A stretch of 64,000 nucleotides of DNA from Roseitranquillus sp963776845 (lineage in GTDB: Bacteria > Pseudomonadota > Alphaproteobacteria > Rhodobacterales > Rhodobacteraceae), in contig CAVZOJ010000003.1 in the NCBI GenBank assembly GCA_963776845.1, positions 372,001 to 436,000 on the forward strand, read 5' to 3'. The stretch's first letter is position 1; every line of letters starts with the position of its first letter. The notes under the pieces were generated by a model. It saw only the letters and a list, made by a program, of their open reading frames with translations. It was not told the origin of the DNA and made no database searches. A program made the translations under genes and the position numbers. Shown piece after piece: positions 1-9,377 of this stretch.

Positions 1-22
1 CCCGTCCAGAGAGGGATCGCGC

Positions 23-934
23 GTGTCCGAGATGAAGGATCGGGAACTGCCTTACGACCCGGTGGAGTGGGAGCAACGCCTCAAGCGGGCGCGCGAGGCG
101 CGGGCGCAGGCGCTCGCCGAACGGGAGCCCGTCGGAGATGATGTCCTGACGCGGCAAGTCCCTGAGGAAGAGTTGTCGGATCCTGCGCCTCTCGTCCTGC
201 AGAAGCGACGCGTGGCGGCTCCGACGGCGGTCGTGCGGCCCAATGGTGATGCCTTGACCGCAAGGGAGCACGCTTCCCCGCGCCGCCGGCGGAGGCGGTT
301 GGGTTCCGCCGCCGGACTGCTACTCGGCCTGATCGCAGGTGGGGTTGCGACCGCCGCCCTCATGTTCTCTCCGCCTGCTTTCCTGAGCGACGATCAGGCC
401 TTGGCGCCGTTGGAAAGTCCGACGGAGCATGTGCAGACAAATCTTCCCGCGCCAGCGGACGATAGTTCGAGCGCGCCTCCGTTGCGTGCGATGGCCGCCG
501 ACGGTGAGGCGCAGACGCTTGAGCCGCGAGCGGGTCTGTCAGCGCCACCTGCCCGCAAAGTCGATCGGCGCCCGGTCGATCAGGCGAACCAGACCGTGGA
601 GTCGGCGCCGGACGCCCGGACCGGGAACGTATTTTACCCGGCGGTGGACGCGACTCTCGCGGAGAGGGGAACGCTCGTCATTCATGCTCCGCGTGGGGTC
701 GATGACGAGGCACTGGCGGCCGTGACCGCCGGCCTCGCTCTGTCCGGACTTCGTCTAGCTGACCCCGTCCGTGTAGGCTTCCAGGTCTCGGCAACGAACG
801 TGCGCTATTTCCACGCCGAGGACGCCGAACTGGCCCGCGCCGTGGCAGCGCGGGTCGGTGGCACCGCGCGGGACTTCACGAGTTACCGGCCGCTTCCGCA
901 GCCGGGAATAGTCGAGGTCTGGCTGGAAGGTTAG
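23..934 (+). CDS. Unrecognised single-pass membrane protein upstream of motB
   Basis: I do not recognise the family. The 303-residue product has a charged N-terminal cytoplasmic part, an arginine run near residues 87-92, one hydrophobic segment near residues 94-115, then a Pro/Ala/Ser-rich linker and a compact C-terminal region (about 205-303) that probably lies in the periplasm. The GTG start at 23 is preceded by a GAGAGG-like ribosome site; an in-frame ATG follows at 32. It points the same way as motB, which starts 96 bases downstream, so a motility-related role is likely but is inference from position only. Confidence 0.7.
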   Translation: MSEMKDRELPYDPVEWEQRLKRAREARAQALAEREPVGDDVLTRQVPEEELSDPAPLVLQKRRVAAPTAVVRPNGDALTAREHASPRRRRRRLGSAAGLLLGLIAGGVATAALMFSPPAFLSDDQALAPLESPTEHVQTNLPAPADDSSSAPPLRAMAADGEAQTLEPRAGLSAPPARKVDRRPVDQANQTVESAPDARTGNVFYPAVDATLAERGTLVIHAPRGVDDEALAAVTAGLALSGLRLADPVRVGFQVSATNVRYFHAEDAELARAVAARVGGTARDFTSYRPLPQPGIVEVWLEG

Positions 935-970
935 GCTTGGCGGCAGCGGCAAAACATTGGATTTGATCGA

Positions 971-985
971 TTAAGCGCGGGTTCA
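971..985 (+). promoter_or_regulatory. CtrA-like site upstream of motB
   Basis: TTAA, seven bases, TTCA. This matches the CtrA consensus TTAA-N7-TTAA with one mismatch and lies about 45 bases before the motB start. CtrA control of flagellar genes is established in several Rhodobacteraceae. The same spacing recurs before other flagellar genes in this window, which is the main support. Confidence 0.35.
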
Positions 986-1030
986 CGGCATCCTGCTAGG
1001 CCTCGTCCAGTAACGAGTCGAGGGTTGGCG

Positions 1031-1879
1031 ATGCCAGGCCACAATGCCGCGCCGATAATCATCAAGCGCAAGAAGAAGATCGTGGCCGGCGGCCACCACG
1101 GGGGTGCATGGAAGGTCGCCTATGCGGACTTCGTGACCGCCATGATGGCTTTTTTCCTGCTGATGTGGCTGATTGGAGCCACGACCGAGGAACAGCGCAA
1201 AGGACTCGCGGACTACTTCAACATCACGGTGCCGCTTGCGTCGATCTCCGGCGGCGGAAACGAAGCTTTCAACGGCGACAGCCAATTTTCCTCGGACGTC
1301 CTGCCGGAGTCGGGCCGCGGCGCGGCGATCGACCTTGCGGCTGAATCGAACAATGCGCGCGGATCGAGGGCGCTCGTTGAAGAGCTGCCGGGAGAGGACC
1401 CCTCCTCGACGTCCGCGGCGCTCGAATCCATCGAACGCATCCTCTCCGGCTCGGGTGGCGAGAGCCTGGTTTCAGACATCCTGCTCCACCACGTCGTTAC
1501 GCGGCAGACGGACGAGGGTCTGGTCATCGAACTTCACGATCTTCCCGGCGCCGCGCTCTTCGCGGATGGGAGTGCGACACCGACCCCGTTGTTCGTGCAG
1601 CTCGTCGACGAACTCGCTCCGGTGCTCGATATCGTGACCAACCGGATCGCGGTGGGCGGGCATCTTGCCTCGCGGCCCATCGTCGCCGTGGCCAAAGACC
1701 CATGGGCGGTGTCCGCAGCGCGCGCGAGGCTGACGCGGGAGTTGCTCGCGGCGACCGGCACGCGAGAGTCCCGCTTTGCCCGCGTCACCGGTCATGGTGA
1801 TCGCGACCCGGTTACGGTGAACGGCATGGCACCGCGCAACTCGCGCGTCGAGGTCATCCTGCTCCGCGGGGCGACCTGA
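1031..1879 (+). CDS. motB: Flagellar motor stator protein MotB
   Basis: Stator subunit that pairs with MotA to form the proton channel and anchors the motor to peptidoglycan. The N-terminus carries the typical basic stretch, then the single membrane helix starting with YADFVTAMMAFFLLMWL; the aspartate in YADF (residue 33) is the conserved proton-binding residue. The C-terminal half (about 150-282) is OmpA-like and ends in NSRVEVILLRG, as in peptidoglycan-binding domains. I chose ATG 1031 because GAGG lies seven bases upstream; a TTG at 1025 is in frame. motA is 16 kb away, so the stator genes are split within the cluster. Confidence 0.93.
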   Translation: MPGHNAAPIIIKRKKKIVAGGHHGGAWKVAYADFVTAMMAFFLLMWLIGATTEEQRKGLADYFNITVPLASISGGGNEAFNGDSQFSSDVLPESGRGAAIDLAAESNNARGSRALVEELPGEDPSSTSAALESIERILSGSGGESLVSDILLHHVVTRQTDEGLVIELHDLPGAALFADGSATPTPLFVQLVDELAPVLDIVTNRIAVGGHLASRPIVAVAKDPWAVSAARARLTRELLAATGTRESRFARVTGHGDRDPVTVNGMAPRNSRVEVILLRGAT

Positions 1880-1903
1880 AGAAAACCTCGGAAATCTCTC
1901 CTG

Positions 1904-1918
1904 TTAGCGCGCCGTTAA
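1904..1918 (+). promoter_or_regulatory. CtrA-like site upstream of flgE
   Basis: TTAG, seven bases, TTAA, in the 100-base gap between motB and flgE, about 62 bases before the flgE start. One mismatch to TTAA-N7-TTAA. Support comes from the recurrence of this spacing before other flagellar transcription units here. Confidence 0.35.
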
Positions 1919-1979
1919 GCCAGCGGTTGTAGCGACGCGGAACAGGTAGGGGAACCAGCAGCAGAAAGGCGCACCCTCA

Positions 1980-3266
1980 ATGACGATCTCGTCCTCGCTC
2001 AATGCCGGCGTCGCGGGCCTCGCGGCGAACGCGAACAAGCTCGCCTCGATTTCGGACAATATCGCGAACTCGTCGACGTTCGGCTACAAGCGCGTGGAGA
2101 CCGATTTTCACGCGATGGTCATCTCGAACGGCTCCGGCAAGTACTCCGCCGGCGGCGTCCGGGCGACGACCCAACGGATGATCGATCAGTCCGGCGCCCT
2201 CGTCGCCACGTCGAATGCCACCGACATCGCCGTTCGTGGTCGCGGCTTCTTCCCCGTCACCGATCTCGGCTCCATCGGCCTCGACAATACCGGCGTGCCG
2301 ATGCACCTGGCGACGACAGGCTCGTTCCGCCTCGATGACGAAGGCTATCTCCGCACCGCCGGCGGCACGGTCCTGATGGGTTGGCCGGCGAATAAGGACG
2401 GAACGATCCCGCCATTCCCGCGCGACACGCCTGCTGGTCTGAAGCCGGTCCAAGTCCCTCAGAACGCCTTCGTTGGCGAGCCGACGACGAACGTCAATCT
2501 CGGCATCAACCTCCCGGCGACCGACACGATGGGCGCGCTGCCCGGAGCCGCGCGCCAGCTTTCGGTGGAGTACTTCGACGACCTCGGCATCTCCAAGACC
2601 CTGAACCTGACGATGACGCCGGTCGGACTGCATCAGTGGCAGGTGCAAATTGCCGACTCCGCGACGGCTGCAACGGTCGGAGATTACACCGTCACCTTCA
2701 AACCTGGTGCGCCCGATGCCGGAACTCCGCTGACGATCACCGACACCGCGACTACGGCGCCGATTCCTGGCGGCGTCGCTACGATCGGCGTCGGAACCGC
2801 CGGCCAGACGATCCAGATCAACCTCGGCGAGCCGGGGACGAACTCGGGCCTGACGCAGCTGTCGGACATCTACGCGCCGACCGCGATCACGAAGGACGGC
2901 GCCCCCGTGGGCAACATGACGAACATCGAGATAGACGATGGCGGGTTCGTCGTCGCGAACTTCGATACCGGCGTGTCTCGGACGCTCTACCAGGTGCCGA
3001 TCCTGGACGTCGGCAACCCCAATCAGCTCACCGCGATGGACAACCAGACCTATGCGCCCTCGGCCGGCTCGGGCGGATTCTTCATGTGGGATGCTGGCGA
3101 CGGCCCGACGGGAGAGCTGGTGTCGAGCGCACTGGAGAGTTCGTCGACCGACGTGGCGGGCGAACTCACGAACCTGATCCAGACGCAGCGTGCCTATTCG
3201 TCGAACGCCAAGGTCATCCAGACCGTCGACGAGATGCTGCAGGAGACCACCAACATCAAGCGGTGA
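1980..3266 (+). CDS. flgE: Flagellar hook protein FlgE
   Basis: Forms the hook that joins the basal body to the filament. The 428-residue protein has the N-terminal rod/hook signature (SSLNAGVAGLAANANKLASI followed by SDNIANSSTFGYKR) and the matching C-terminal helix with ELTNLIQTQRAYSSNAKVIQ, the paired ends shared by all rod, hook and junction proteins. The middle is Thr/Gly-rich, as usual for the exposed hook domains. Length is normal for the family. It heads the flgE-flgK-flgL-flgI run, with flgK 26 bases downstream. Confidence 0.95.
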   Translation: MTISSSLNAGVAGLAANANKLASISDNIANSSTFGYKRVETDFHAMVISNGSGKYSAGGVRATTQRMIDQSGALVATSNATDIAVRGRGFFPVTDLGSIGLDNTGVPMHLATTGSFRLDDEGYLRTAGGTVLMGWPANKDGTIPPFPRDTPAGLKPVQVPQNAFVGEPTTNVNLGINLPATDTMGALPGAARQLSVEYFDDLGISKTLNLTMTPVGLHQWQVQIADSATAATVGDYTVTFKPGAPDAGTPLTITDTATTAPIPGGVATIGVGTAGQTIQINLGEPGTNSGLTQLSDIYAPTAITKDGAPVGNMTNIEIDDGGFVVANFDTGVSRTLYQVPILDVGNPNQLTAMDNQTYAPSAGSGGFFMWDAGDGPTGELVSSALESSSTDVAGELTNLIQTQRAYSSNAKVIQTVDEMLQETTNIKR

Positions 3267-3291
3267 CGCCTGACCTAGCGGGAAGAGCGAG

Positions 3292-4722
3292 ATGAGCCTC
3301 TCATACTCCATATCGAACGCCATGACCGGCCTGACGGCGACGTCGCGTGCCGCCGAGCTCGTGTCGAACAATGTCGCGAACGCGATGACCGAGGGATATG
3401 CGAGGCGGGAGCTGGAGCTGTCCGCGCGGAATTTCGGCGGTCGCGGTGCAGGCGTCACCGTCGACGGCGTCAAGCGCGTCGTCGACGAGGCCGTCCTGCG
3501 TGACCGTCGGCTCGCCGACGCCTCGGTCGGCAAGTCGTCGACGACGGCGGAGTTCTATGGCGCGCTGGAGCGCCTGATCGGGACTCCCGAGGACTACAGC
3601 TCCCTGACCGGACGTGTCGACAAGCTTGAACAGAGCCTGATCGAGGCCGCCAGCCGGCCCGACAACGACGCGCGCCTGCAAACGGTGGTGGACGCGGCCG
3701 GGGCGCTGGCCCGGCACCTGAACGAGGCGTCTGATGGACTGCAGCGGCTGCGGATGGATGCCGAGGACGGCATCGCCAAGCATGTCGACACGCTCAACGC
3801 TTCGCTGAAGCAGATCGCGGAGCTCAATTTGCAGATCGTCTCCGCGACTCAGTCCAAGCGCGACCCAAGCGCGCTCATGGACCTCAGACAGCAGGAAATC
3901 GACGAGATTTCGTCGATTGTCTCGCTGCGGGTCATGCCGAGAGACAACGGCCAGGTGGCGGTGTTCACGACGCAGGGAGCGCGACTGGTCGACGGACGGC
4001 CGTCGGTCCTCTCGTTCGAGCAGACGCCGTTCATCTCGCCCGAGAAAAGGGCGCCGGCCGATCCGCTCAAGGGCATCTTCATCGATGGCAAGGCGGAGAA
4101 CATCGCGAGCTTCTCGGGTGGTGCGCTGGGCGCTCTCTTCGAGGTACGAGATCAGCTGGCGGTGGACGCGCAGGACCAGATCGATGCCGTTGCGCGCGAC
4201 CTGATCGAGCGGTTCGAGGGCGACACGGTCGATCCCGCACGGGCGCCGACCGATCCGGGAATGTTCGTGGACCCCGTGGAACTCGCAGGCAACCCGAGGG
4301 AGGACCTTGGGCTTGCCGCCCGAATTTCGATCAACACCGATCTCGCCGATATCTGGAAGCTTCGCGATGGACTGGGCGCAGCCGTCGAGGGAAATGTCGG
4401 AGACAGCACGCTCCTGAAGGCGATGGCCGATGCACTGGCCACGAAGCGGCCCGGCGGTGCCGGCGCGATCGCGTCGAACAGGGACGCAGGCGAGATCGCG
4501 TCCTACGTGCTTTCGGGCATCGGCGTCCAGCGCCAAGCGACGGAAACCGCGCTTGTCGGGGCGACCAGCCAGCAGAATGCGCTACAAGACATGCAGGCCG
4601 CGGACGGCGTCGATACCGACGCCGAGATGCAGAAGCTCATGCTGATCGAACAGACCTATGCCGCGAACGCGAGGGTCATCAGCGTCGTCGACGACCTCAT
4701 GCAAATCCTACTGGGGCTCTGA
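3292..4722 (+). CDS. flgK: Hook-filament junction protein FlgK (HAP1)
   Basis: First hook-associated protein, placed between hook and filament. The N-terminus (SISNAMTGLTATSRAAELVS, then NNVANAMTEGYARRE) and the C-terminus (LMLIEQTYAANARVISVVDD) are the conserved coiled-coil ends. At 476 residues it is in the usual alphaproteobacterial range. A ribosome site (AGAGCGAG) precedes ATG 3292. Its stop at 4720-4722 is directly followed by flgL. Confidence 0.94.
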   Translation: MSLSYSISNAMTGLTATSRAAELVSNNVANAMTEGYARRELELSARNFGGRGAGVTVDGVKRVVDEAVLRDRRLADASVGKSSTTAEFYGALERLIGTPEDYSSLTGRVDKLEQSLIEAASRPDNDARLQTVVDAAGALARHLNEASDGLQRLRMDAEDGIAKHVDTLNASLKQIAELNLQIVSATQSKRDPSALMDLRQQEIDEISSIVSLRVMPRDNGQVAVFTTQGARLVDGRPSVLSFEQTPFISPEKRAPADPLKGIFIDGKAENIASFSGGALGALFEVRDQLAVDAQDQIDAVARDLIERFEGDTVDPARAPTDPGMFVDPVELAGNPREDLGLAARISINTDLADIWKLRDGLGAAVEGNVGDSTLLKAMADALATKRPGGAGAIASNRDAGEIASYVLSGIGVQRQATETALVGATSQQNALQDMQAADGVDTDAEMQKLMLIEQTYAANARVISVVDDLMQILLGL

Positions 4723-4723
4723 A

Positions 4724-5722
4724 ATGGCTTCCATGACGCTTAGCGACCTGTCCCAGATGTTCCAGCTTCGGCGGGACACGGTGCGCGTGCGCCAGGATCT
4801 GGCGACGGCGACCCAGGAACTCTCCACGGGCCGTTCGGCGGACTTGGGCAGGGCGATCTCCGGCAACTTCGGCCCGCTGGCGTCGATAGACCGGCAGCTG
4901 TCGGCCATGGCCGGCTACGAGACCAACACCAAGGAAGCCACCCTTTTCCTGAATGTCGCTCAGGATTCTCTCGAGCGGATCAAGGGCGCGACCGGGGGGT
5001 ACAGCCTGCGGCTGTCGAGCATCAAGCCGAACGAGATCGTGTCGACCGGGAACGTCCTGGCGATCGAGGCGGCGGCGGCGTTCGACCTCACCGTCTCGAC
5101 GCTCAACGGACGCGTTGCCGGCCGCTCGCTCTTTGCCGGAACGGCAACCGACCGCGCTGCGGTCGCCGACGCCCAAGGCATCCTCGACCAGATCGGCACG
5201 GCCGTGACCGGCCTGACGACGGCGGCCGACGTCGCAAATGCAATAGACGTTTGGTTCACAGCGAACTTCGACACCGCTGTCTACATGGGGTCGCCGGACC
5301 CGCTGGCAGGATTTCGTGTCGGCGAGGGCCGGGAGGTCGCGATGGGCGTCAAGGCCGACGATCCTGCGATCCGCAATCAGCTGAAGGCGCTCGCGATGGC
5401 CGCGCTGATCGGGAAGAATGACATCAGCGACCCGAGTGAGGAGGCGGCGCTCGCGAACCTGGCCGGCAACTCCCTCGTTTCAAACCGTGACGCCCTCATC
5501 ACGCTGCAGGCCGGCGTCGGTTCGGCGCAGGAGCGGGTCGAGATCGCACGCGTCGAAGCCTCTTCGGAGCGTACCGCGCTGCAGATCGCGCGGTCCGAGA
5601 TCGTCGCCATCGACCCATACAAGGTCGCGACGGACCTGCAGAACCTGCAGGCGCAGCTCGAGACCATCTATACGATCACCGCACGTCTTTCGGGTCTCTC
5701 GCTCACGAACTACATCAGATAA
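4724..5722 (+). CDS. flgL: Flagellar hook-associated protein FlgL (HAP3)
   Basis: Second junction protein, distantly related to flagellin. The start was set at ATG 4724 (MASMTLSDLSQMFQLRRDT), one base after the flgK stop; an upstream in-frame ATG at 4658 would overlap flgK and adds non-family sequence. The 332-residue product has flagellin-like ends: LATATQELSTGR near the N-terminus and LETIYTITARLSGLSLTNYI at the C-terminus. The close flgK-flgL spacing suggests translational coupling. Confidence 0.93.
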   Translation: MASMTLSDLSQMFQLRRDTVRVRQDLATATQELSTGRSADLGRAISGNFGPLASIDRQLSAMAGYETNTKEATLFLNVAQDSLERIKGATGGYSLRLSSIKPNEIVSTGNVLAIEAAAAFDLTVSTLNGRVAGRSLFAGTATDRAAVADAQGILDQIGTAVTGLTTAADVANAIDVWFTANFDTAVYMGSPDPLAGFRVGEGREVAMGVKADDPAIRNQLKALAMAALIGKNDISDPSEEAALANLAGNSLVSNRDALITLQAGVGSAQERVEIARVEASSERTALQIARSEIVAIDPYKVATDLQNLQAQLETIYTITARLSGLSLTNYIR

Positions 5723-5734
5723 GGGAACCAACCG

Positions 5735-6838
5735 ATGACAAGAATTGTCGTCGCGCTCATCGCAATGCTGGTGAGCGTTACCGCCACAATGGCGAGCCCG
5801 GTCAGGATCAAGGACCTCGTCGAGTTCGACGGCGTTCGTGGCAACGATCTCGTCGGCTATGGCCTCGTCGTCGGTCTCAACGGCACCGGCGACGGAATCC
5901 GGAACGCACCGTTCACCGAAGAGATCATGTCGAACATCCTGGAGCGGCTGGGCGTCAACGTGACGGGTGAGCAGTTCCGGCCGAAGAACGTCGCGGCGGT
6001 GTTCGTCACCGCCACCCTGCCGCCGTTTTCACGGGCCGGATCGAGGATCGACGTGACGGTCTCGGCGATCGGCGACGCATCGAGCCTGCTGGGCGGAACC
6101 CTCGTGATGACTCCGCTCAATGCCGCGGACGGCGAGATCTACGCCGTCGCTCAAGGGACTGTCATCGCAGGCGGCGCCAGCGCCGAAGGCGAAGCCGCCA
6201 CCGTAGTGCAAGGCGTTCCGACCTCTGGCGTCATTCCCTCGGGCGCCAACGTCGAGCGTGAACTCGACTTTCAACTTTCCGACCTTTCGGTGGTCCGGCT
6301 CGCGCTCAGGAACGCCGATTTCACGACGGCGGAGCGGATCGAGCAGGCGATCAACCAGGCCTACGGGCGTGGCGTCGCGCAGATGGTCGATTCCGGCACC
6401 GTGGTCCTCGATATCCGCGCGACCGGCGAGCGTTCTCCGGCGCACGCGCTCGGGACGGTCGAGAACATCTTGGTGGAGCCGGAACGCAAGGCGCGCGTCG
6501 TCGTCGACCAGCGGTCGGGCACGATCGTCATGGGCGAGGACGTCCGCATCAGCCGCGTGGCGGTGAGCCAGGGCAACCTGACGCTGCGGATCGAAGAAGC
6601 GCCCCTCGTGGTCCAGCCGAACCCCTTCGCGAACGGCGAGACGGTCGTGGTTCCGCGCACCCGCGTGGGGATTGACGAAGAGCCGGGGCCGGGTCTGGCC
6701 GAGGTGCCCGACGGGACATCGCTGAGTGAGGTCGTGGCCGGCCTGAACGCCCTCGGCGTCAGCCCCCGCGACATGATCGACATCCTAAAGAGCATCAAGG
6801 CTGCAGGCGCCCTCCACGCCGAGTTCATCGTGCGCTGA
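5735..6838 (+). CDS. flgI: Flagellar P-ring protein FlgI
   Basis: Forms the periplasmic ring around the rod. The first 20 residues are a Sec signal peptide (hydrophobic core VVALIAMLVSVTATM), cleaved before SPVRIKDLVEFDGVRGN. Family blocks seen include LVGYGLVVGLNGTGDG and the C-terminal DMIDILKSIKAAGALHAE. The 367-residue length is normal. It follows flgL by 12 bases and is the last gene of the flgE-flgI run. Confidence 0.95.
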   Translation: MTRIVVALIAMLVSVTATMASPVRIKDLVEFDGVRGNDLVGYGLVVGLNGTGDGIRNAPFTEEIMSNILERLGVNVTGEQFRPKNVAAVFVTATLPPFSRAGSRIDVTVSAIGDASSLLGGTLVMTPLNAADGEIYAVAQGTVIAGGASAEGEAATVVQGVPTSGVIPSGANVERELDFQLSDLSVVRLALRNADFTTAERIEQAINQAYGRGVAQMVDSGTVVLDIRATGERSPAHALGTVENILVEPERKARVVVDQRSGTIVMGEDVRISRVAVSQGNLTLRIEEAPLVVQPNPFANGETVVVPRTRVGIDEEPGPGLAEVPDGTSLSEVVAGLNALGVSPRDMIDILKSIKAAGALHAEFIVR

Positions 6839-7245
6839 CGGCGACCCGAGTGGCGGTGTGACCCCGGCTGAAGCGATCCGATCTCATTCTCGCGCCGTGC
6901 ATCAGCGGCGCGGGTACCGCTACTGAAGCTTTGCTGCTGGTACGGCTGCACACGGGTCAGCAGCAAACAAGAATCGTCCCAGCCTTGCACCACGAGCGGT
7001 GCATCGTCCTCCTGCACCTCGCCCGGGCTCCGGGCCCAGTGCTGCGTCTCAACCAGCAAAGCGAAATTCGCTGTCGATCTCCAGCTCCGTTTCGGCGGGT
7101 GCAACTTGATTGCGCAGACCTTCTCACGGCATCAAGCGCAGGAAGGCGCTGCCTCTCAAGTCGTTGCAGTTGGACCGAGTCTCGAGGACAGCGGCAACTG
7201 CGGCGGCTGCGGCTGAGAAGACCTCGGATCAGAGCGCGCCAATCC
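6839..7245. other. Noncoding gap after flgI
   Basis: About 400 bases between two convergent genes. A 7-bp hairpin (CGCGCCG at 6891-6897 pairing with CGGCGCG at 6906-6912) could end the flgI transcript, but no T-run follows. No supported gene was seen on either strand; the open frames here lack ribosome sites and family features. Confidence 0.5.
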
Positions 7246-7548
7246 TCAGATCAACGACACTTCCTCCACAACGCCGGCATTCGTTGCATTGCAGCTCCAC
7301 GTCCGCCCCTCCGCGTCGAGGACCAGCACGCGGGATCCGGAGGTGCTTGTCTCGGACGCGACGACCTCAGCGCGTCCGCCACCGGCGTTGGTGCGAACCG
7401 CCGTAGCGCATGCGGACTCACCGACAGTCTCGGCGCCGCTGGACATCGTAGTGGTGGAACTGCAGGCCGACAGGGCAAGAGTCGCTCCGACGATTGCGAC
7501 GACGACAAGTGACCCTGTCCGGTTGATTGCTTCGAATGTGTGTTTCAC
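7246..7548 (-). CDS. Small putative lipoprotein
   Basis: A 100-residue protein with a signal peptide (hydrophobic run SLVVVAIVGATLALSAC) ending in the lipobox LSAC, so the mature protein would be lipidated on that cysteine. The remainder is Thr/Ser/Gly-rich with two further cysteines (SACATAV and WSCNATN) that could form a disulfide. GTG 7548 is the preferred start because AAGGAG lies eight bases upstream; the upstream ATG at 7569 lacks this. No family is recognised. Confidence 0.65.
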   Translation of the reverse strand: MKHTFEAINRTGSLVVVAIVGATLALSACSSTTTMSSGAETVGESACATAVRTNAGGGRAEVVASETSTSGSRVLVLDAEGRTWSCNATNAGVVEEVSLI

Positions 7549-7842
7549 TGCGCTTTCTCCTTGCGTCATGCCGCATGCCGGCGGGAGCTTGGCCGCTCGC
7601 TTCTTCGAAGACGCGACCCTTCTCGGATCCGTTTCGCCTCGTCAGCGGCCGACTGCAACGGCGAACTGCCCCTTCTCTTCTAAGCCGTGCAGCAACTCGG
7701 CTGCGCACAAGCGCCGCGGGTGCTTCCGCAGCGTTTTGCGACGAAGAACCCATGGACGAAGCCGCTCGCGCGGCAATGGCGCGAGCTGAGATGGGTGGCT
7801 GCTGACCCGACACCTGCGCTTCTCCGATCGCGTCGTCAGGTC

Positions 7843-7869
7843 TGACGATTGGGGCCTTCTCAATCGTCA
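7843..7869. repeat. Leader inverted repeat of IS91-type module, copy A
   Basis: TGACGATTG and CAATCGTCA separated by nine bases, ending 14 bases before the integrase start and just upstream of its AGGAGG-like ribosome site. The same 27-base structure occurs before the integrases of copies B (59660-59686) and C (59920-59946), with the arms kept complementary. It may be an operator for the integrase or an element-end structure. Confidence 0.6.
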
Positions 7870-7883
7870 GACAGGAGGCTCCC

Positions 7884-8814
7884 GTGACGGAGGAGAGGAC
7901 CACGCCGCTGCGGCAGCGGATGATCGAGGACATGCGGATCAGGGGCATGGGCGAGAAGGCCCGAGCCGGGCGCATATCCGGGCGATCAAGGATTTCGCCG
8001 CGTTCATAAAGCGCTCGCCGGATACCGCCGGCCCGGAAGACCTGCGGGCCTACCAGCTGCACATGACCGACGCCGGGATCACGCCCTCGACGTTCAATGC
8101 CCGGATCATCGCTGCTCAGTGAACATTTCCGGCATGATCTGCGGCCGCGCGGAGATGAAGCGGTACATGCAGTTCCGCACCGAGCCTGCGAGAACCTGCC
8201 CGTGGTGTTCAGCGTCGAGGAGGGTGAGGGGATTTCCCGAACGACCAGCTGATGGCCGGGCCGCGGGACCGCGGGCAGGAGGTACAGGGAGCCGCGACAG
8301 CATCTCCTTACGGCTCCCGTCTCTTGCCCGCCGACGTGTCTGCAACCCGATCGGCGACATCGTGCCGAAGACGCGTCTTCGGCACGATGACGGCGATCGG
8401 ATGCTGATCCACGTTGAGCAGGGCAAGGGACGGAAGGACCGTAAGGTGATGCTGTCGCCGGCCTCCTGGACCTCCTGCGCGCGTGGTGGCGCAGGCCCGG
8501 CCCGAGGGCGGCTGTCCTCGGCAAGCCCAGGATCAACCGATCGCCGCGGCAGCTAACGCGCCTTCACGTCAGCCAAGCACATGGCCGGCATCGCCAAGCC
8601 GGCGACGCTGCACACGCTCCGCCACAGCTTCGCCACGCACCTGCTCGAGGCCAACACCGACGTGCGCGTCATCCAGGTGCTGCTCGGCCATGCAAAGCTG
8701 ACGACGACGGCGCAGTACACCCATGTCGCCACCAAGACGATCCGCGACACGGTCAGCCCCTACGACATGCTGGCAAAGCTCCAGCATGAGACGGTGAAGC
8801 GGAGTCTGGAGTGA
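7884..8814 (+). pseudogene. Tyrosine recombinase (XerC/D-like integrase) remnant, copy A
   Basis: Begins at GTG 7884 after an AGGAGG-like site and starts like the intact copy (TEERTTPLRQRMIEDMRIRG), but frameshifts and scrambled stretches disrupt it between about 7960 and 8575. The last part (8581-8814) is an open frame with the catalytic HTLRHSFATHLLE box, LLGHAKLTTTAQ and the nucleophile tyrosine in QYTHV. Bases 8577-8667 look identical to 60638-60728 of copy C while the sequence before is heavily diverged, so the copy is a mosaic. It cannot make a complete recombinase. Confidence 0.8.
8359..8388. repeat. Perfect 30-nt palindrome inside integrase copy A
   Basis: ATCGTGCCGAAGACG followed at once by its reverse complement. 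The 28-nt core matches imperfect palindromes at 10761-10788, 60412-60439 and 61342-61369. Relative to integrase copy B, which lacks it, the core adds nine codons between the D-I and D-x-D-R-M residues. No reading frame through it contains a stop. This copy is the least diverged of the four. Confidence 0.85.
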
Positions 8815-8825
8815 CAGTCCGCTAG

Positions 8826-9243
8826 GGGTGGCACACTGTCCTAGGTGGGGCTGCCGACATCTTCCTGAGCGGCCCCGCATGGTGGCGGTCAGGAGGGCCC
8901 AAAAGGCCCTCAGGTGGGCGAGGATCTTGCGGAGGTTGTGGCCGCAGGCGCAGAGGACGGCGAAGAGCGCGTGCTGGTAGTTCGGGTTCTCGACCCACCG
9001 CGCGACCACCGCCTCGTCCGACAGGGCGAACGCGTGCTGGAGATAGAGCAGCCCCGCCACCAGCTGCGGCGACGTCGCCGGTCGCCCTCTGCCGGACGGG
9101 AAGAACCCTGCCCACTCCCGCTCGAAGAACTCCCAGTCGATCAGCGCCTCGAGCTTCACCAGCTCGTGGCGCATGTCGATCAGGTCGACCAGGCGCGGCC
9201 GCAGCAGATCATCCTGTTCGGGGTGGCGGGTCTTCGGTTTCAT
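8826..9243 (-). pseudogene. IS5-family transposase remnant, internally deleted
   Basis: From ATG 9243 the product starts as an IS5-type transposase (MKPKTRHPEQDDLLRPRLVD, and GRGRPATSPQLVAGLLYLQH). After WVENPNYQH it jumps directly to CACGHNLRKILAHLRAFWALL, which is the C-terminal end of such transposases. The catalytic DDE core is therefore missing through an internal deletion of several hundred bases. The frame runs on into the integrase remnant, so its original stop is also lost. Non-functional. Confidence 0.75.
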
Positions 9244-9377
9244 CGGCGCATCCGAAATCGCAGGGTTCCCGCCGGAATTCTACGAATACCTGCAATCAGG
9301 AGCCACGAGAAATTGCGCCTTATCGTGCGAAATCAGAGACATCCGCTTTGTTCTAGGCTGAATCGAAGTATGGCGGC

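Noticed and set aside
1977..3533. 518-codon frame opposite flgE
   Set aside because: Antisense shadow of flgE in GC-rich DNA; very Arg-rich product, no family features.
6931..7512. 193-codon frame after flgI
   Set aside because: No ribosome site, no domain, and it overlaps the better supported lipoprotein gene on the other strand.
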